Origin: Ferruginibacter sp. | Lineage (GTDB): Bacteria > Bacteroidota > Bacteroidia > Chitinophagales > Chitinophagaceae | Length of the DNA stretch: 64,000 nt | Direction of reading: 5' to 3' | Assembly (NCBI GenBank): GCA_019638575.1 | Contig: JAHBTN010000015.1 | Span: 36,569-100,568, forward strand | Shown here: positions 9,671 to 19,129 of the stretch, in pieces | Layout of the letters: each line of letters starts with the position of its first letter | Numbering within the stretch: the stretch's first letter is position 1 | The notes under the pieces: generated by a model | What the model was told of the DNA's origin: nothing | Seen by the model: the letters and a program-made list of their open reading frames with translations, nothing else | Databases searched by the model: none | Made by a program: the position numbers and the translations under genes

Positions 9671-11539
9671 TTACCTGCCCATAAATACCATTAAAATCTG
9701 TACATCGCTTGGATTAACTCCCGATATTCGGGATGCCTGTCCCAAAGTTCGGGGTTTTATTTTATTAAATTTCTGCCTGGCTTCGTTACTTAATGAAACC
9801 AGTTTTTCATAATTAAAATTGTCGGGTATCACCAGGTCTTCCAGCTGGCTCATTTTTAAAACAAGTTCTTTCTCTTTCTCGATATATGTTTCGTATTTAA
9901 TCTGAATCTCGGCCTGTTCCAGTTGTTCAGAATCAAAGCCAGATATGGCATCCTTAACCCTGGATATACCGTTTGCCATATCTTTCAGGCTAATCATGGG
10001 CCTAAGTAAAAGTTGTGATGCCTTCTGTTTTATATATAACGGTGATGATTGTACGCTTTCTAAATAGCCACTTGCTTCTTCGGGTGTTATGCTCAGTGAT
10101 GATAAAATATTTTTTAGTTTTTCTACCTGTTGCTTCTTTTCTTTTACCTTCTCCATCCTTTGCTGCGATGCCAGGCCAAGCCGGAAACTTTTTTCTGTAA
10201 GGCGTAAATCGGCATTATCCTGTCTTAATAAAGTTCTAAACTCGGCCCTGCTTGTAAACATGCGATATGGCTCGTCTGTTCCTTTATTTATAAGATCATC
10301 AATCAGTACACCAATATACGCCTCACTTCTTTTTAAAATTAAGGGTTCAAGATCCCTTGCTTTTTGGTGTGCATTAATTCCGGCAATCAAACCCTGGCAG
10401 GCCGCTTCTTCATAACCTGTAGTTCCATTTATTTGCCCTGCAAAAAACAGGTTTTCAATTTGCTTGGTTTCGAGGCTGAATTTTAGTTGTGTGGGCGGAA
10501 AATAATCGTATTCAATTGCATAGCCCGGCCTGAACATTTTGCAGTTTTCAAACCCCGGAATCAATTTAAGTGCTTGATACTGAACATCTTCTGGTAATGA
10601 GGTTGAAAAACCGTTTACATATATTTCAATTGTATCTTTTCCTTCAGGCTCTACAAATAACTGGTGCCTGTCCCGTTCTGCAAAACGGCCAATTTTATCT
10701 TCAATGCTGGGGCAATATCTTGGTCCTGTACCCTGTATTCTTCCCTGGAACATAGGGCTTTTATCAAAACCGGTTTTTAAAATATCGTGTGTTTTTTCGT
10801 TTGTATAAGTTATCCAGCAGCTTTTTTGTTCATTTGGCTTAATTCGTTCAACATCTAAAAAACTAAAACCTGTTATTTCATCATCTCCTTTCTGCTCCTC
10901 CATTTTTGAATAGTCAAGACTTCTTCCATCTATTCTTGGTGGTGTTCCGGTTTTTAGTCTGTCTGTTTCAAACCCAAGAGAAACAAGTTGTTCTGTAATC
11001 CCTACCGAAGATTTTTCGGCCATACGGCCACCTCCAAAGTTTTTTTCGCCAATATGTATTACACCATTTAAAAATGTACCATTCGTTAATACTACTGCTT
11101 TGGCTTTTATTTCATGTCCCAACCCGGTTTTAACTCCTGTTACCCTCCCATCTTTAACTATAATACCATTTACCATATCCTGGTAAAAATCAACATTTTT
11201 TGTTTCTTCAAGCATTTGCCGCCAGGTAGCCGAAAATTTCATTCTATCGCTTTGTACCCTTGGGCTCCACATAGCCGGCCCTTTTGAGCGGTTAAGCATC
11301 CTAAATTGTATCATTGATTTATCTGATACAATTCCACTGTATCCGCCCATGGCATCAATTTCTCTAACTATTTGCCCTTTTGCAATCCCCCCCATTGCAG
11401 GGTTACAACTCATTTGGGCAATAGTTTGCATATTCATAGTAATTAATAGCACTTTACTGCCCAAATTTGCGGCAGCTGCGGCAGCTTCGCAACCGGCGTG
11501 CCCGGCACCCACAACTATAATATCATATTCTTGAAACAT
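9671..11539 (-). CDS. mnmG: tRNA uridine-5-carboxymethylaminomethyl modification enzyme MnmG (GidA)
   Basis: About 622 residues from the ATG at 11539. It installs the (carboxymethyl)aminomethyl group at U34 of certain tRNAs together with MnmE, using FAD and methylene-tetrahydrofolate. An N-terminal FAD-binding Rossmann motif [11 protein letters not shown] is followed by the signatures [22 protein letters not shown] and [13 protein letters not shown], and by a C-terminal helical domain ending in [13 protein letters not shown]. The frame extends 8 codons further upstream, but a TACCTTTG promoter element at 11545-11552 lies inside that extension, so the start at 11539 is preferred. Two parS-type sites lie just upstream. 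The cupin gene follows 10 bp after the stop. Confidence 0.96.
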   Translation of the reverse strand: MFQEYDIIVVGAGHAGCEAAAAAANLGSKVLLITMNMQTIAQMSCNPAMGGIAKGQIVREIDAMGGYSGIVSDKSMIQFRMLNRSKGPAMWSPRVQSDRMKFSATWRQMLEETKNVDFYQDMVNGIIVKDGRVTGVKTGLGHEIKAKAVVLTNGTFLNGVIHIGEKNFGGGRMAEKSSVGITEQLVSLGFETDRLKTGTPPRIDGRSLDYSKMEEQKGDDEITGFSFLDVERIKPNEQKSCWITYTNEKTHDILKTGFDKSPMFQGRIQGTGPRYCPSIEDKIGRFAERDRHQLFVEPEGKDTIEIYVNGFSTSLPEDVQYQALKLIPGFENCKMFRPGYAIEYDYFPPTQLKFSLETKQIENLFFAGQINGTTGYEEAACQGLIAGINAHQKARDLEPLILKRSEAYIGVLIDDLINKGTDEPYRMFTSRAEFRTLLRQDNADLRLTEKSFRLGLASQQRMEKVKEKKQQVEKLKNILSSLSITPEEASGYLESVQSSPLYIKQKASQLLLRPMISLKDMANGISRVKDAISGFDSEQLEQAEIQIKYETYIEKEKELVLKMSQLEDLVIPDNFNYEKLVSLSNEARQKFNKIKPRTLGQASRISGVNPSDVQILMVFMGR

Positions 11540-11544
11540 GAGAG

Positions 11545-11552
11545 CAAAGGTA
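11545..11552 (-). promoter_or_regulatory. Promoter -7 element TACCTTTG of mnmG
   Basis: Matches the Bacteroidota -7 consensus TAnnTTTG on the minus strand, 5 nt before the mnmG ATG. Transcription would start at or next to the start codon, implying a leaderless mRNA and deciding the gene start. Confidence 0.65.
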
Positions 11553-11581
11553 CGTAAAGCCATTATGCATGAGTAACATAA

Positions 11582-11597
11582 TGTTCCACGTGAAAAA
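11582..11597. other. parS-like centromere site, copy 1 (one mismatch)
   Basis: TGTTCCACGTGAAAAA matches the ParB-binding parS consensus TGTTNCACGTGAAACA at all fixed positions except position 15 (A for C). It lies 37 bp from the second, perfect copy, in the mnmG-ybeY intergenic gap. Confidence 0.8.
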
Positions 11598-11618
11598 AAT
11601 CATTTTTGAGAGGGCTTT

Positions 11619-11634
11619 TGTTTCACGTGAAACA
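11619..11634. other. parS centromere site, copy 2 (perfect)
   Basis: TGTTTCACGTGAAACA is a perfect 16-bp palindrome identical to the canonical parS sequence bound by ParB (Spo0J) during chromosome partition. It lies 4 bp past the ybeY stop codon and outside any coding sequence. parS sites usually cluster near the replication origin. Confidence 0.92.
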
Positions 11635-11638
11635 ATCA

Positions 11639-12067
11639 TTATTTTTTGAAATACTTTTCAAGGTATTCATCTTCTTTTTTACGCATCAAAATAACCTCCC
11701 GGTTTTTCTTGTCATTATACCCACATAAATGAAGGGCGGCATGAAAAATTACCCTGTGTAATTCTTTTTTAAAACTTGTGTTTAAATCTTTTGCATTTTC
11801 TTTAATCCTGTCAACACTAATATAAACCTCTCCCTCAACCGGATTTTTAGGCTCATTAAAATTAAAGGTGATAACATCTGTATAATAATTGTGTTTTAAA
11901 AAACTTTTATTTACCTGTAACAGGTAATCATCTGAACAAAAAATATAAGAGAGAGATTTAAGGGCTGTTTTCTCATATTTAAACAGTTTTTCAATAAACT
12001 TCTTTAATTGAAGCTTGTTCTGAAGAGTTGGTATTCTATCGTTATTAATAAAGCTGATATAAATCAT
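11639..12067 (-). CDS. ybeY: Endoribonuclease YbeY (16S rRNA maturation)
   Basis: 142 residues from the preferred ATG at 12067; the frame extends 20 codons further, but family proteins begin with a short MIYISF-like strand. YbeY is a metal-dependent RNase for 16S rRNA 3' processing and ribosome quality control. Visible signatures are DVITFNF, GEVYISVDRI and the metal motif FHAALHLCGYNDKK. Two of the three usual His ligands are present; the third (normally GYxH) is replaced by Asp or Lys. The stop is 4 bp from the perfect parS site. The feoA-like gene is divergent. Confidence 0.88.
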   Translation of the reverse strand: MIYISFINNDRIPTLQNKLQLKKFIEKLFKYEKTALKSLSYIFCSDDYLLQVNKSFLKHNYYTDVITFNFNEPKNPVEGEVYISVDRIKENAKDLNTSFKKELHRVIFHAALHLCGYNDKKNREVILMRKKEDEYLEKYFKK

Positions 12068-12111
12068 ATGGTTATTTCTTATATCGAAATTAGATAACAA
12101 TATTGATTTGA

Positions 12112-12119
12112 TACATTTG
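12112..12119 (+). promoter_or_regulatory. Promoter -7 element TACATTTG of the feoA-like gene and nadD
   Basis: Perfect TAnnTTTG match 25 nt before the ATG at 12145; it could drive the feoA-like gene and nadD, which is 24 bp downstream. Confidence 0.5.
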
Positions 12120-12144
12120 TGTTGCATTTTAATTCAATTAATTA

Positions 12145-12375
12145 ATGATTAAAAGATTATCGGAAGTAGCTGTTGGTAAAACAGTAATTGTAAAAGAGTT
12201 TGAAAGTGATGACATCTTTTTAAAACTTATGGAAATGGGTTGTATTCCGGGCGAGTCTATCAAAATTGATCAATTAGCGCCCCTGGGCGATCCAATTTCA
12301 ATAATTGTAGCTGGATATCATTTAAGTTTGCGACTTAATGAGGCAGATAAAGTGTGGGTAGAGGAAGTTTTTTAA
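12145..12375 (+). CDS. FeoA-domain protein (small SH3-like, orphan)
   Basis: 76 residues forming one FeoA domain: LSEVAVGKTVIVKEFESDD, then LKLMEMGCIPGESIKI, then a LRLNEADKVWVE ending. FeoA is a small cytoplasmic SH3-like protein that normally supports the ferrous iron transporter FeoB. There is no feoB nearby; the next gene is nadD, 24 bp downstream. It may serve a distant FeoB or have another role. Family membership is clear, the function here is not. Confidence 0.88.
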   Translation: MIKRLSEVAVGKTVIVKEFESDDIFLKLMEMGCIPGESIKIDQLAPLGDPISIIVAGYHLSLRLNEADKVWVEEVF

Positions 12376-12399
12376 ATTTCTAAATATTTAACTACAAAA

Positions 12400-12972
12400 A
12401 TGAGGGTTGGGCTTTACTTTGGATCTTTTAACCCGGTACATAACGGGCATTTAATTATAGCAAATCATATTGCAAATGAAACTAACCTCGACCAGGTTTG
12501 GCTGGTGGTTTCGCCCCAAAACCCATTTAAGCAATCTGTATCATTATTGAACGAATACCAGCGCTTACACCTTATTAAATCAGCAATTGACGGAGAGAAA
12601 AAATTAAGAGCCAGTAATGTTGAATTTAATTTACCTAAACCCTCTTATACTATTGATACACTTGCTTATTTGAATGAAAAATTTCCAGAATATGAATTTG
12701 CTATTGTAATGGGAAGTGATGGTTTTCAAAACCTGCCTAACTGGAAAAATTATGAAGTTATTATTGCAAACCACCCCATTTATATTTACAAAAGGCCGGG
12801 ATTTGAAATTACAGAAAATTGGGGGGGCAATATAAAGATAATGGATGCTCCTTTGCTTGATATTTCGTCTACACATATACGTAAGTTAATTAAAGAAAAA
12901 AAATCTATCCGGTTTTTAGTGCCCGATATAGTGAAAGAAGAAATTGAGTTGGCGGGGTATTATAAAAATTAG
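12400..12972 (+). CDS. nadD: Nicotinate-nucleotide adenylyltransferase NadD
   Basis: 190 residues, the usual length. It transfers AMP from ATP to nicotinate mononucleotide in NAD synthesis. The nucleotidyltransferase motif GSFNPVHNGHL (the HxGH site) is at residues 8-18, and the second ATP-binding motif ISSTHIRKL is near residue 155. It lies behind the feoA-like gene and its TAG stop (12970-12972) directly abuts the convergent chromate transporter stop. The quinolinate synthase gene nadA, earlier in the same pathway, lies 1.8 kb away on the other strand. Confidence 0.95.
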   Translation: MRVGLYFGSFNPVHNGHLIIANHIANETNLDQVWLVVSPQNPFKQSVSLLNEYQRLHLIKSAIDGEKKLRASNVEFNLPKPSYTIDTLAYLNEKFPEYEFAIVMGSDGFQNLPNWKNYEVIIANHPIYIYKRPGFEITENWGGNIKIMDAPLLDISSTHIRKLIKEKKSIRFLVPDIVKEEIELAGYYKN

Positions 12973-14226
12973 TTAGAATAAGAAACCTGTTATCAGGCAA
13001 AATAATACTATGAATGGTGAAGGTATCTTTGTGTATTGTAAGATTAAATAAGTACCTAAAATAATACCGATATTAATGAAACTTGCTGCGTTTAAAGTTA
13101 AAATAGATACGTCTTTTATAAGATAAAGTGTACCGGCAAACATAATTCCAACCACTGTTGCATTTATACCCTCCAACGCCCTGAAGACGACGATATATTT
13201 TTTTAAATTTTGCCATACAGGAAAGAAAAATAAAACCAATAAAGCACTTGGAAGAAAAATAGCTATAGATCCAATAACACAACCCAGTAACTGAACCCTT
13301 GGCCCTTCATTTTTTAATGCAATTCCACCCATGAATGATGCTATAGAAAATACCGGTCCGGGTATTGCTCTAACCATTCCGGCACCTGTCAGCAGCTCTT
13401 CTCTTTCAACTCTTATAATATTAGGGTTCTTCTTTATTACTCTTTCGGATGTAGGCCTGGCCACATATTGATCTAACATTAATGGAATTAACACATCGCC
13501 GCCGCCAAAAACAAAAGATCCAAACCGGTAAAAATTCTCAAACAGGTTATAGGGTTTTTTATTTTCCCAGTTTTGTTTACGGGCTGTTTCGCTTAAAAAA
13601 CCGGCAACAGCAAAAATTAAAACAAAGAGCCAGATGTTTGTCCATTTAATTTGCCTGGGTTTTACTACTTCTTTTTCGGGTATTCTTTTATCACTAAAAT
13701 TTGTTGCAATACCGCCGCAAATGATTAAGGCAGGAATTATCCAGGGTGCTTTAAAAAGCAAATAGGTTGTAAGCAATGTTACCAACATAATAATTTGTGT
13801 AATGGTATTTTTTATACTTACATGATATGTTTTAATAGCAGCATAAGCCAGGTAACCTATTGCCATTGGCTGAATAAACCTGAATATATTTTTATGAACA
13901 CTTTCTTCTGTTATATTTCCAACAATAAAAGATAAAGCACCCATTAATGTACAGGCAGGTAATATCCAAATAAAAAGTGTAAGAACAGCTAATTTTACAC
14001 CGCCTCTTTTATAACCTATTAATGTTAATGTTTGTGTAGATGATGCCCCGGGCAGCAGTTGACAGAAAGAAACATATTCCATTAATTCTTCTTTGGTAAT
14101 ATCTCTTCTTCTATCAACAAATGTTTTTAACACCATTCCAAGGTGGCCCTGTGGCCCACCAAAAGCGGATATACTATGTAATAATACAGCTTTTAAAAAA
14201 GGAATATGCCTAAGCAGTTTATTCAA
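12973..14226 (-). CDS. chrA: Chromate transporter, two-domain CHR family (ChrA-like)
   Basis: 417 residues with about ten hydrophobic segments, an inner-membrane protein. The tandem CHR halves are visible: [19 protein letters not shown] with [12 protein letters not shown] near the N terminus, and [11 protein letters not shown] with [20 protein letters not shown] in the second half. The family exports chromate; in organisms without chromate stress the true substrate is often unknown. The frame begins with TTG (14224-14226) and no ATG exists until about residue 30, past the first CHR motif, so TTG is the likely start. The stop codon touches that of nadD with no spacer. Confidence 0.88.
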   Translation of the reverse strand: MNKLLRHIPFLKAVLLHSISAFGGPQGHLGMVLKTFVDRRRDITKEELMEYVSFCQLLPGASSTQTLTLIGYKRGGVKLAVLTLFIWILPACTLMGALSFIVGNITEESVHKNIFRFIQPMAIGYLAYAAIKTYHVSIKNTITQIIMLVTLLTTYLLFKAPWIIPALIICGGIATNFSDKRIPEKEVVKPRQIKWTNIWLFVLIFAVAGFLSETARKQNWENKKPYNLFENFYRFGSFVFGGGDVLIPLMLDQYVARPTSERVIKKNPNIIRVEREELLTGAGMVRAIPGPVFSIASFMGGIALKNEGPRVQLLGCVIGSIAIFLPSALLVLFFFPVWQNLKKYIVVFRALEGINATVVGIMFAGTLYLIKDVSILTLNAASFINIGIILGTYLILQYTKIPSPFIVLFCLITGFLF

Positions 14227-14319
14227 TAATGAATAGTAATTTCTGAATTTGATTTAAATTTTGGTTTTGAAAAAATACAAAATATCTTTTTAAAACCACT
14301 TAATAATAAGTTGAATTTA

Positions 14320-14826
14320 TCAATAACTGTAATGAACAATATTCATTACAATACCTTCAGTAAGCTCTGTAAGTTTATTTTTAGGCCGTACAAGATTTGA
14401 AATTGATTTTACAATTCCTATATCAGAGTTTTTTATCCATTGCCTGTTACTGTAAACGTATTTTTGCATTTTATACTTTACACTATCATATGTAAATGGG
14501 TCAATAAATGTAATCTGAATTTTTTTTGTTCCCTCTTCAATATTATTGTTCAGCATACTTACATTATTAAAATAATGCATTTCGGGTAAATTATCTGTTA
14601 CATAATTCAAGGATAATACCTGTAGCTGATTATTCTTATAAAACGAAACCTTACCATAAATACCATTACTTATTGCCTTATTCAGGCTATCGAATGTACA
14701 GTTTACTAATTCTATGTAGTATGTATTTGCTTCTTTAATTTTTGCTTTACTATTACATCCGTAATAAAAAACAAAACAGCCACTGATTAAAATTAGAATT
14801 ACTTTTTTTAAAACTGTATTATAACC
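14320..14826 (-). CDS. Putative lipoprotein of unknown function
   Basis: 168 residues from the ATG at 14826 (an ATG at 14838 is also possible). A short basic start is followed by a hydrophobic core ([16 protein letters not shown]) and a Cys within a lipobox-like context, so it is probably a lipoprotein. The remainder is a soluble, Asn- and Tyr-rich domain I do not recognise. The start overlaps the end of nadA by 8 bp (the TATGGGTTATAA junction), which suggests translational coupling. The link to NAD synthesis may be only transcriptional. Confidence 0.65.
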   Translation of the reverse strand, partial: GYNTVLKKVILILISGCFVFYYGCNSKAKIKEANTYYIELVNCTFDSLNKAISNGIYGKVSFYKNNQLQVLSLNYVTDNLPEMHYFNNVSMLNNNIEEGTKKIQITFIDPFTYDSVKYKMQKYVYSNRQWIKNSDIGIVKSISNLVRPKNKLTELTEGIVMNIVHYSY

Positions 14827-15823
14827 CATACTGTGCACTTATTTTAAGCATTTCATCAATTGGTTTTTTAGCTGCTATTCTTAATTGCTCATCCATTAAA
14901 ATTTCGGGCTTTTCGTACTTTAGGCATAAGTACAATTTTTCAAGTGTATTTAATTTCATGTGCGGACAATCGTTACAAGCACAACTATTATCGGGTGGTG
15001 CCGGTATAAATACCTTTTTGGGGCTAGCTTTTTGCATTTGATGTAAAATACCTGTTTCGGTAGCCACTATAAATTCAGTTGCATCATCTGTTTTGGTAAA
15101 TTTTAGTAAACCTGTAGTGCTGCCAATAAAATCTGCTACACGTAAAACAGACTCTTCGCATTCGGGATGTGCAATCAGCTTTGCTTTTGGATGCCTTATT
15201 TTTAACCTGGTTATCTTTTCCAGGCTAAAAATTTCATGAACCATACAGGATCCATTCCATAACACCATATTTCTTCCGGTTTTTTTATTGATATAAGCGC
15301 CCAGGTTTTTATCGGGTGCAAATATTATAGGCTGGTCTATTGGTAAAGTTTCTATAATTTTTTGGGCATTAGACGAGGTGCAGATAATATCGCTTAAAGC
15401 TTTTATCCCGGCACTGCAGTTTATATAAGTTATTACCTTATGGTTGGGATGTTTTTCTTTAAAAATTTTAAATAAAGCAGGTGGGGCCGAATCACTAAGT
15501 GAACAACCGGCATTTAAATCGGGTAATAATACTTTTTTATTGGGATTTAAAATTTTTGCAGTTTCGGCCATAAAATGTACACCCGCAAAAACAATCATAT
15601 CGGCACTTGTTTTTTCTGCCTGCTGGGCAAGCCCCAGGCTATCACCAATATAATCGGCTACATCCTGTATATCGGGTTCCTGGTAATAATGAGCCAGTAT
15701 AACAGCATTTTTTTCTTTCTTTAAATTTTCAATTGCAGCAAATAAATCTAACTCCGGATCTATATCAATATCAAGAAAACCTTTTTCATTTATTGATGCA
15801 ATTGCGTTGTTAATATCTGTCAT
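14819..15823 (-). CDS. nadA: Quinolinate synthase NadA (4Fe-4S enzyme)
   Basis: 334 residues. It condenses iminoaspartate with dihydroxyacetone phosphate to quinolinate in de novo NAD synthesis. Visible are [19 protein letters not shown] near the N terminus, [13 protein letters not shown] with the following [27 protein letters not shown], and the C-terminal [17 protein letters not shown]. These carry the conserved Cys residues that bind the oxygen-sensitive [4Fe-4S] cluster. No nadB or nadC is next to it. A long AT-rich non-coding stretch precedes it. Confidence 0.96.
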   Translation of the reverse strand: MTDINNAIASINEKGFLDIDIDPELDLFAAIENLKKEKNAVILAHYYQEPDIQDVADYIGDSLGLAQQAEKTSADMIVFAGVHFMAETAKILNPNKKVLLPDLNAGCSLSDSAPPALFKIFKEKHPNHKVITYINCSAGIKALSDIICTSSNAQKIIETLPIDQPIIFAPDKNLGAYINKKTGRNMVLWNGSCMVHEIFSLEKITRLKIRHPKAKLIAHPECEESVLRVADFIGSTTGLLKFTKTDDATEFIVATETGILHQMQKASPKKVFIPAPPDNSCACNDCPHMKLNTLEKLYLCLKYEKPEILMDEQLRIAAKKPIDEMLKISAQYGL

Positions 15824-16402
15824 AATATGTATTAATACTTTATATTTTTATAATTACTTACTACTATTAGGCCTGTTAATATGTGTAAATAAAAAATCTG
15901 CCAATATTGCAAAATTAAAACCTTTGGTTTATTAACAACCATCCACATAAAATTAACATTCATAATATTCTGTATAAGCTATAATAATATAAGTATCATG
16001 GCTACCATTTTTATTTTCAAATTATTTTTTTAACAGCAGTTAATAAAATGCATGGTGAAAAGAAAAACTATGTATTAGGATATTTTTATTGTTAATAAGA
16101 TTGGTATAAACTAACTTTTTCTAACAACATTCTACTTACTATTTTTCAACAGGTAAAAATATACTCATCTTATCCATAGCTGTAATTATTAAAATAAACG
16201 GTTATCAACATTAAAACCATGTTATTAACCATACTATGTTTATAATTATAAAAAACAAAATATAATTATAAGTTTTGCCTGCTTTGTAAAGTAAACTATA
16301 CCTTACCAAACCTGCATAATAATGGGCATTAATGCTTAAAAATGCTGATTAATAAACAATTTTACCCTATTTTTGCCCTCCAAAATTTAATATTGAAGTT
16401 TT
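15824..16402. other. 579-bp AT-rich intergenic region, candidate replication origin (oriC)
   Basis: This is the longest gene-free stretch in the window, between divergent nadA and the PpiD-like gene. It is strongly AT-rich and has no RNA gene or ORF of note. DnaA-box-like 9-mers (consensus TTATCCACA) are: TTATCCATA at 16170-16178 and TTATCAACA at 16202-16210 (8/9 each); TTATTAACA at 15929-15937 (+) and 16090-16098 (-) (7/9 each); and an ATCCACA core at 15941-15947. Two copies of the AT palindrome TATAATTATA (16241-16250, 16261-16270) resemble a DNA-unwinding element. Two parS sites lie 4.2 kb away. The origin assignment is an inference. Confidence 0.5.
16368..16375 (+). promoter_or_regulatory. 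Promoter -7 element TATTTTTG of the PpiD-like gene
   Basis: Perfect TAnnTTTG match, 27 nt before the ATG at 16403. Confidence 0.5.
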
Positions 16403-18532
16403 ATGCAAATTATTCAGGGAATACGTGAAAAAGGAGCTGCAATTGTTATTGTAGTTATAGCGCTTAGCTTAATTGGCTTTATTTTAATGGATGCCAGGCA
16501 AGGTGGTAATAATCTTAATGCCGCCAGCGGTAATATAGGAAAGGTTGATGGCCAGGCAATAGGACAAAATGAATTTAATACAAAAGTTAAAAACATGGAG
16601 CTCCAGGAAGAACAACAATCTGGAGCTAAACCTACCAATATACGCACAGCGCAGATACGTGAACAGGTATGGAACCAAATAGTGGCCGAAAAGATATTTT
16701 ATGCCGAAGCTGATAAATTGGGTATTGATTTTACATCTAAAGAACTGGAAAGTGTTTTAAAAAGCAATGAACCCGGTAACCCCTTTTTACAAGAAAGGCA
16801 ATTATTAGACGAGGCTACGGGTAAGCTGGATATTAACAAAGTTAACCAGGCGCTAATTAATATTAAAAAAATGAAAGGAGAGCAGTGGGAGATGGTAAAT
16901 GCACAAATACTGGAACCGCAAAAGCTTACCAGTATATCAACTAAATATTTTGCATTATTAAATGCAAGTGCCTATTATCCTGCTTGGATGGAAGAAAAAG
17001 ACCTTAAGGAAAAAAATAATTTTGCTACAATCTCATACGTACAGGTGCCATATCAAACCATCAGCGACAGTACTATCAAAGTAACAGACGCTGATATTGA
17101 AAATTATGTATCTAAGCATAAACAGCTTTTTAAACAAGAAGCCGGTCGCATGATTTCTTATGTTGCCTTTAGCCAGTTGCCCAGCTCTGCAGATAGTGCC
17201 AAAACAAAATTGCTGGTAGAGAATTTGAAAAATGATTTTGCAAATACAAACGATAATACTATTAAAACGTTTTTAGCAAGAAATGCTTCTGCAATTGAAT
17301 TTGATACCAACTATGTACCCAAATCAAAAATCAATAGCCATGCATTGGATTCTATAATAAAACTTAATGCAGGATCTGTTTATGGACCCTATGTGGATAA
17401 TAATGATTATGTATTGGCTAAGTATATTGGTAGCAAAATTTTGCCCGACAGTGTAAATGCAAGGCATATATTAATTGCTACAGTTAACAACCAAACAGGC
17501 GAGCCTTTATTAGAAGATAGTGTTGCAGAAAAACGTGCCGACAGTATATATAATGCAATAAAAGCGGGTGCTAATTTTGCAGCACTGGCATTACAATATT
17601 CTGCCGATGGCAGTAAAGAAAAAGGCGGCGACCTAGGTACATTTGCTTATGGACAAATGGTACCTGAGTTTAATGATTTTTGTTTTTATAAAACCACCGG
17701 CTCAATGGGTGTTGTACGCACTCAATTTGGGTACCATATTGTGGAAGTGCTAAAACAAAAGGGACAAAGCCCGGCTTATAAAATTGCATTTTTAGCAAAA
17801 GAAATTTTTTCGAGTGAAGAAACCATTAATAAGGCAAGTAATGAAGCAATAAAATTATCTGCCGAAAAAGACCCTAAAAAAATGGAAGCGTACATTCAAA
17901 AAAATGGCTTAAAGAAAATAACTGTGCCAACACTTATAAAAGAAAACGATGCACAAATAGGGCAGCTGCAGGATGCTAGACAATTGGTACGCTGGGTTTT
18001 TGAAGCTAAAAAGGGAGATGTAAGCGACCCAATGCCGGTTGGCGACCAGTTTATAGTGGCAACAGTTGATAAGATTTATAAAGAAGGTACACAGGATGTT
18101 GAAACGGCAAGACCACTTGCAGAAAATTCAATTAAAGAAGAGAAGAAAGGAGAAATGATTATTAAAAACCTGGGCGCAAATGTTACTTTAGAAACAGCGG
18201 CTTCAAAATACAGTAAAGAGATATTAAATGCCGGCGCCGACTCGTCCATTACTTTTAAAACCCAAATCATTAACTCGATAGGTAATGAACCAAAACTAAT
18301 TGGAGCTATTTTTAATAAAGCTAATCTTAACAAGGTGGCCGAACCGCTTGCCGGAAAAACTGCTGTATATGTTTTTAAAGTTAACAGCATTGCCGCTAAA
18401 ACAGATAATGAAAATATTGCTCAATTCAGAGCCGGGCAAACTACCGCATTAAGAAACCAGGCCGTATCTAATTGGTTTGAAGGATTACGTAAAAAGGCAA
18501 CTATTAAAGATAACAGGAGCAAGTTTTTTTAA
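16403..18532 (+). CDS. PpiD-like membrane-anchored peptidyl-prolyl isomerase (SurA_N plus PpiC domains)
   Basis: 709 residues. A single N-terminal membrane anchor (about residues 11-30, GAAIVIVVIALSLIGFILM) places the rest in the periplasm. A SurA_N-like chaperone region follows (about 35-240). A parvulin-type rotamase domain covers about residues 345-455, with the family marks ARHILIA, ADSIYNAIKAGANFAALA, GGDLGTFAYGQMVPEF and FGYHIVEV. The C-terminal region (460-709) is another helical chaperone part. This PpiD layout helps fold exported and outer-membrane proteins. A clear terminator follows the stop. Confidence 0.9.
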   Translation: MQIIQGIREKGAAIVIVVIALSLIGFILMDARQGGNNLNAASGNIGKVDGQAIGQNEFNTKVKNMELQEEQQSGAKPTNIRTAQIREQVWNQIVAEKIFYAEADKLGIDFTSKELESVLKSNEPGNPFLQERQLLDEATGKLDINKVNQALINIKKMKGEQWEMVNAQILEPQKLTSISTKYFALLNASAYYPAWMEEKDLKEKNNFATISYVQVPYQTISDSTIKVTDADIENYVSKHKQLFKQEAGRMISYVAFSQLPSSADSAKTKLLVENLKNDFANTNDNTIKTFLARNASAIEFDTNYVPKSKINSHALDSIIKLNAGSVYGPYVDNNDYVLAKYIGSKILPDSVNARHILIATVNNQTGEPLLEDSVAEKRADSIYNAIKAGANFAALALQYSADGSKEKGGDLGTFAYGQMVPEFNDFCFYKTTGSMGVVRTQFGYHIVEVLKQKGQSPAYKIAFLAKEIFSSEETINKASNEAIKLSAEKDPKKMEAYIQKNGLKKITVPTLIKENDAQIGQLQDARQLVRWVFEAKKGDVSDPMPVGDQFIVATVDKIYKEGTQDVETARPLAENSIKEEKKGEMIIKNLGANVTLETAASKYSKEILNAGADSSITFKTQIINSIGNEPKLIGAIFNKANLNKVAEPLAGKTAVYVFKVNSIAAKTDNENIAQFRAGQTTALRNQAVSNWFEGLRKKATIKDNRSKFF

Positions 18533-18561
18533 ATTAATAAGTTAAAATACATTACTTAAGG

Positions 18562-18596
18562 CAGCCATCATAAAACCATGATGGCTGTTTTGTTTT
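18562..18596 (+). terminator. Rho-independent terminator after the PpiD-like gene
   Basis: CAGCCATCAT (18562-18571) pairs with ATGATGGCTG (18578-18587) across a 6-nt loop, followed by TTTTGTTTT. Confidence 0.85.
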
Positions 18597-18603
18597 ATCT
18601 TTG
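18596..18603 (+). promoter_or_regulatory. Promoter -7 element TATCTTTG of the DUF2480 gene
   Basis: Perfect TAnnTTTG match directly after the upstream terminator and 1 nt (or 4 nt) before the tandem ATG codons at 18605 and 18608. It rules out the longer upstream frame and predicts a leaderless mRNA. Confidence 0.65.
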
Positions 18604-18604
18604 C

Positions 18605-19129
18605 ATGATGGCAGAAGTATTTGTAAATAAAGTGGCAGAAAGCGGTATCATTACGCTTAACCTGGAAGAATTTTATCCAAAAGAAGAAACCGTAGTTTTT
18701 GATATGAAGGACCATTTGTTTATGGGGTTGATATTGAAGGAAAAAGATTTTAGGGAGACGATGAAAAACCTGGATTTAACTGCTTACAAAGAAAAAAATA
18801 TTGCCATTACCTGTACTGCAGATGCTGTAATACCTGTATGGGCTTATATGCTGGTAACAAGTTACTTGCAGCCTGTTGCCAGGAATATTGTTTTTGGCAA
18901 TGCAGATTTTTTGCATAAAACACTTTTCTTAAATAATCTTTCTGCAATTAATATTAACGATTACCGGGATAAAAGAGTAGTAATTAAAGGCTGTGGCGAA
19001 TTACCTATTACCGAAACAGCTTATGTTGCTATTACTAACAAGCTAAGGCCTGTTGTAAAAAGTATTATGTATGGCGAGCCATGCAGTACGGTACCTATTT
19101 ATAAAAAACCCAAAACAACTGAGGGTTAA
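18605..19129 (+). CDS. DUF2480 family protein
   Basis: 174 residues. The N-terminal FVNKVAESGIITLNLEEF and the conserved VVIKGCGELPITETAYV segment match DUF2480, a cytoplasmic Bacteroidota family of unknown function. No membrane segment or signal peptide is present. The frame could begin at 18578, but the promoter element and the terminator loop lie in that stretch, so the ATG pair at 18605/18608 is chosen. Its TAA overlaps the convergent corA stop in the shared bases TTAA (19126-19129). Confidence 0.82.
   Translation: MMAEVFVNKVAESGIITLNLEEFYPKEETVVFDMKDHLFMGLILKEKDFRETMKNLDLTAYKEKNIAITCTADAVIPVWAYMLVTSYLQPVARNIVFGNADFLHKTLFLNNLSAININDYRDKRVVIKGCGELPITETAYVAITNKLRPVVKSIMYGEPCSTVPIYKKPKTTEG

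Noticed and set aside
11540-11563. Upstream start of mnmG giving 630 residues
   Set aside because: The region contains the TACCTTTG promoter element, so the transcript should begin after it.
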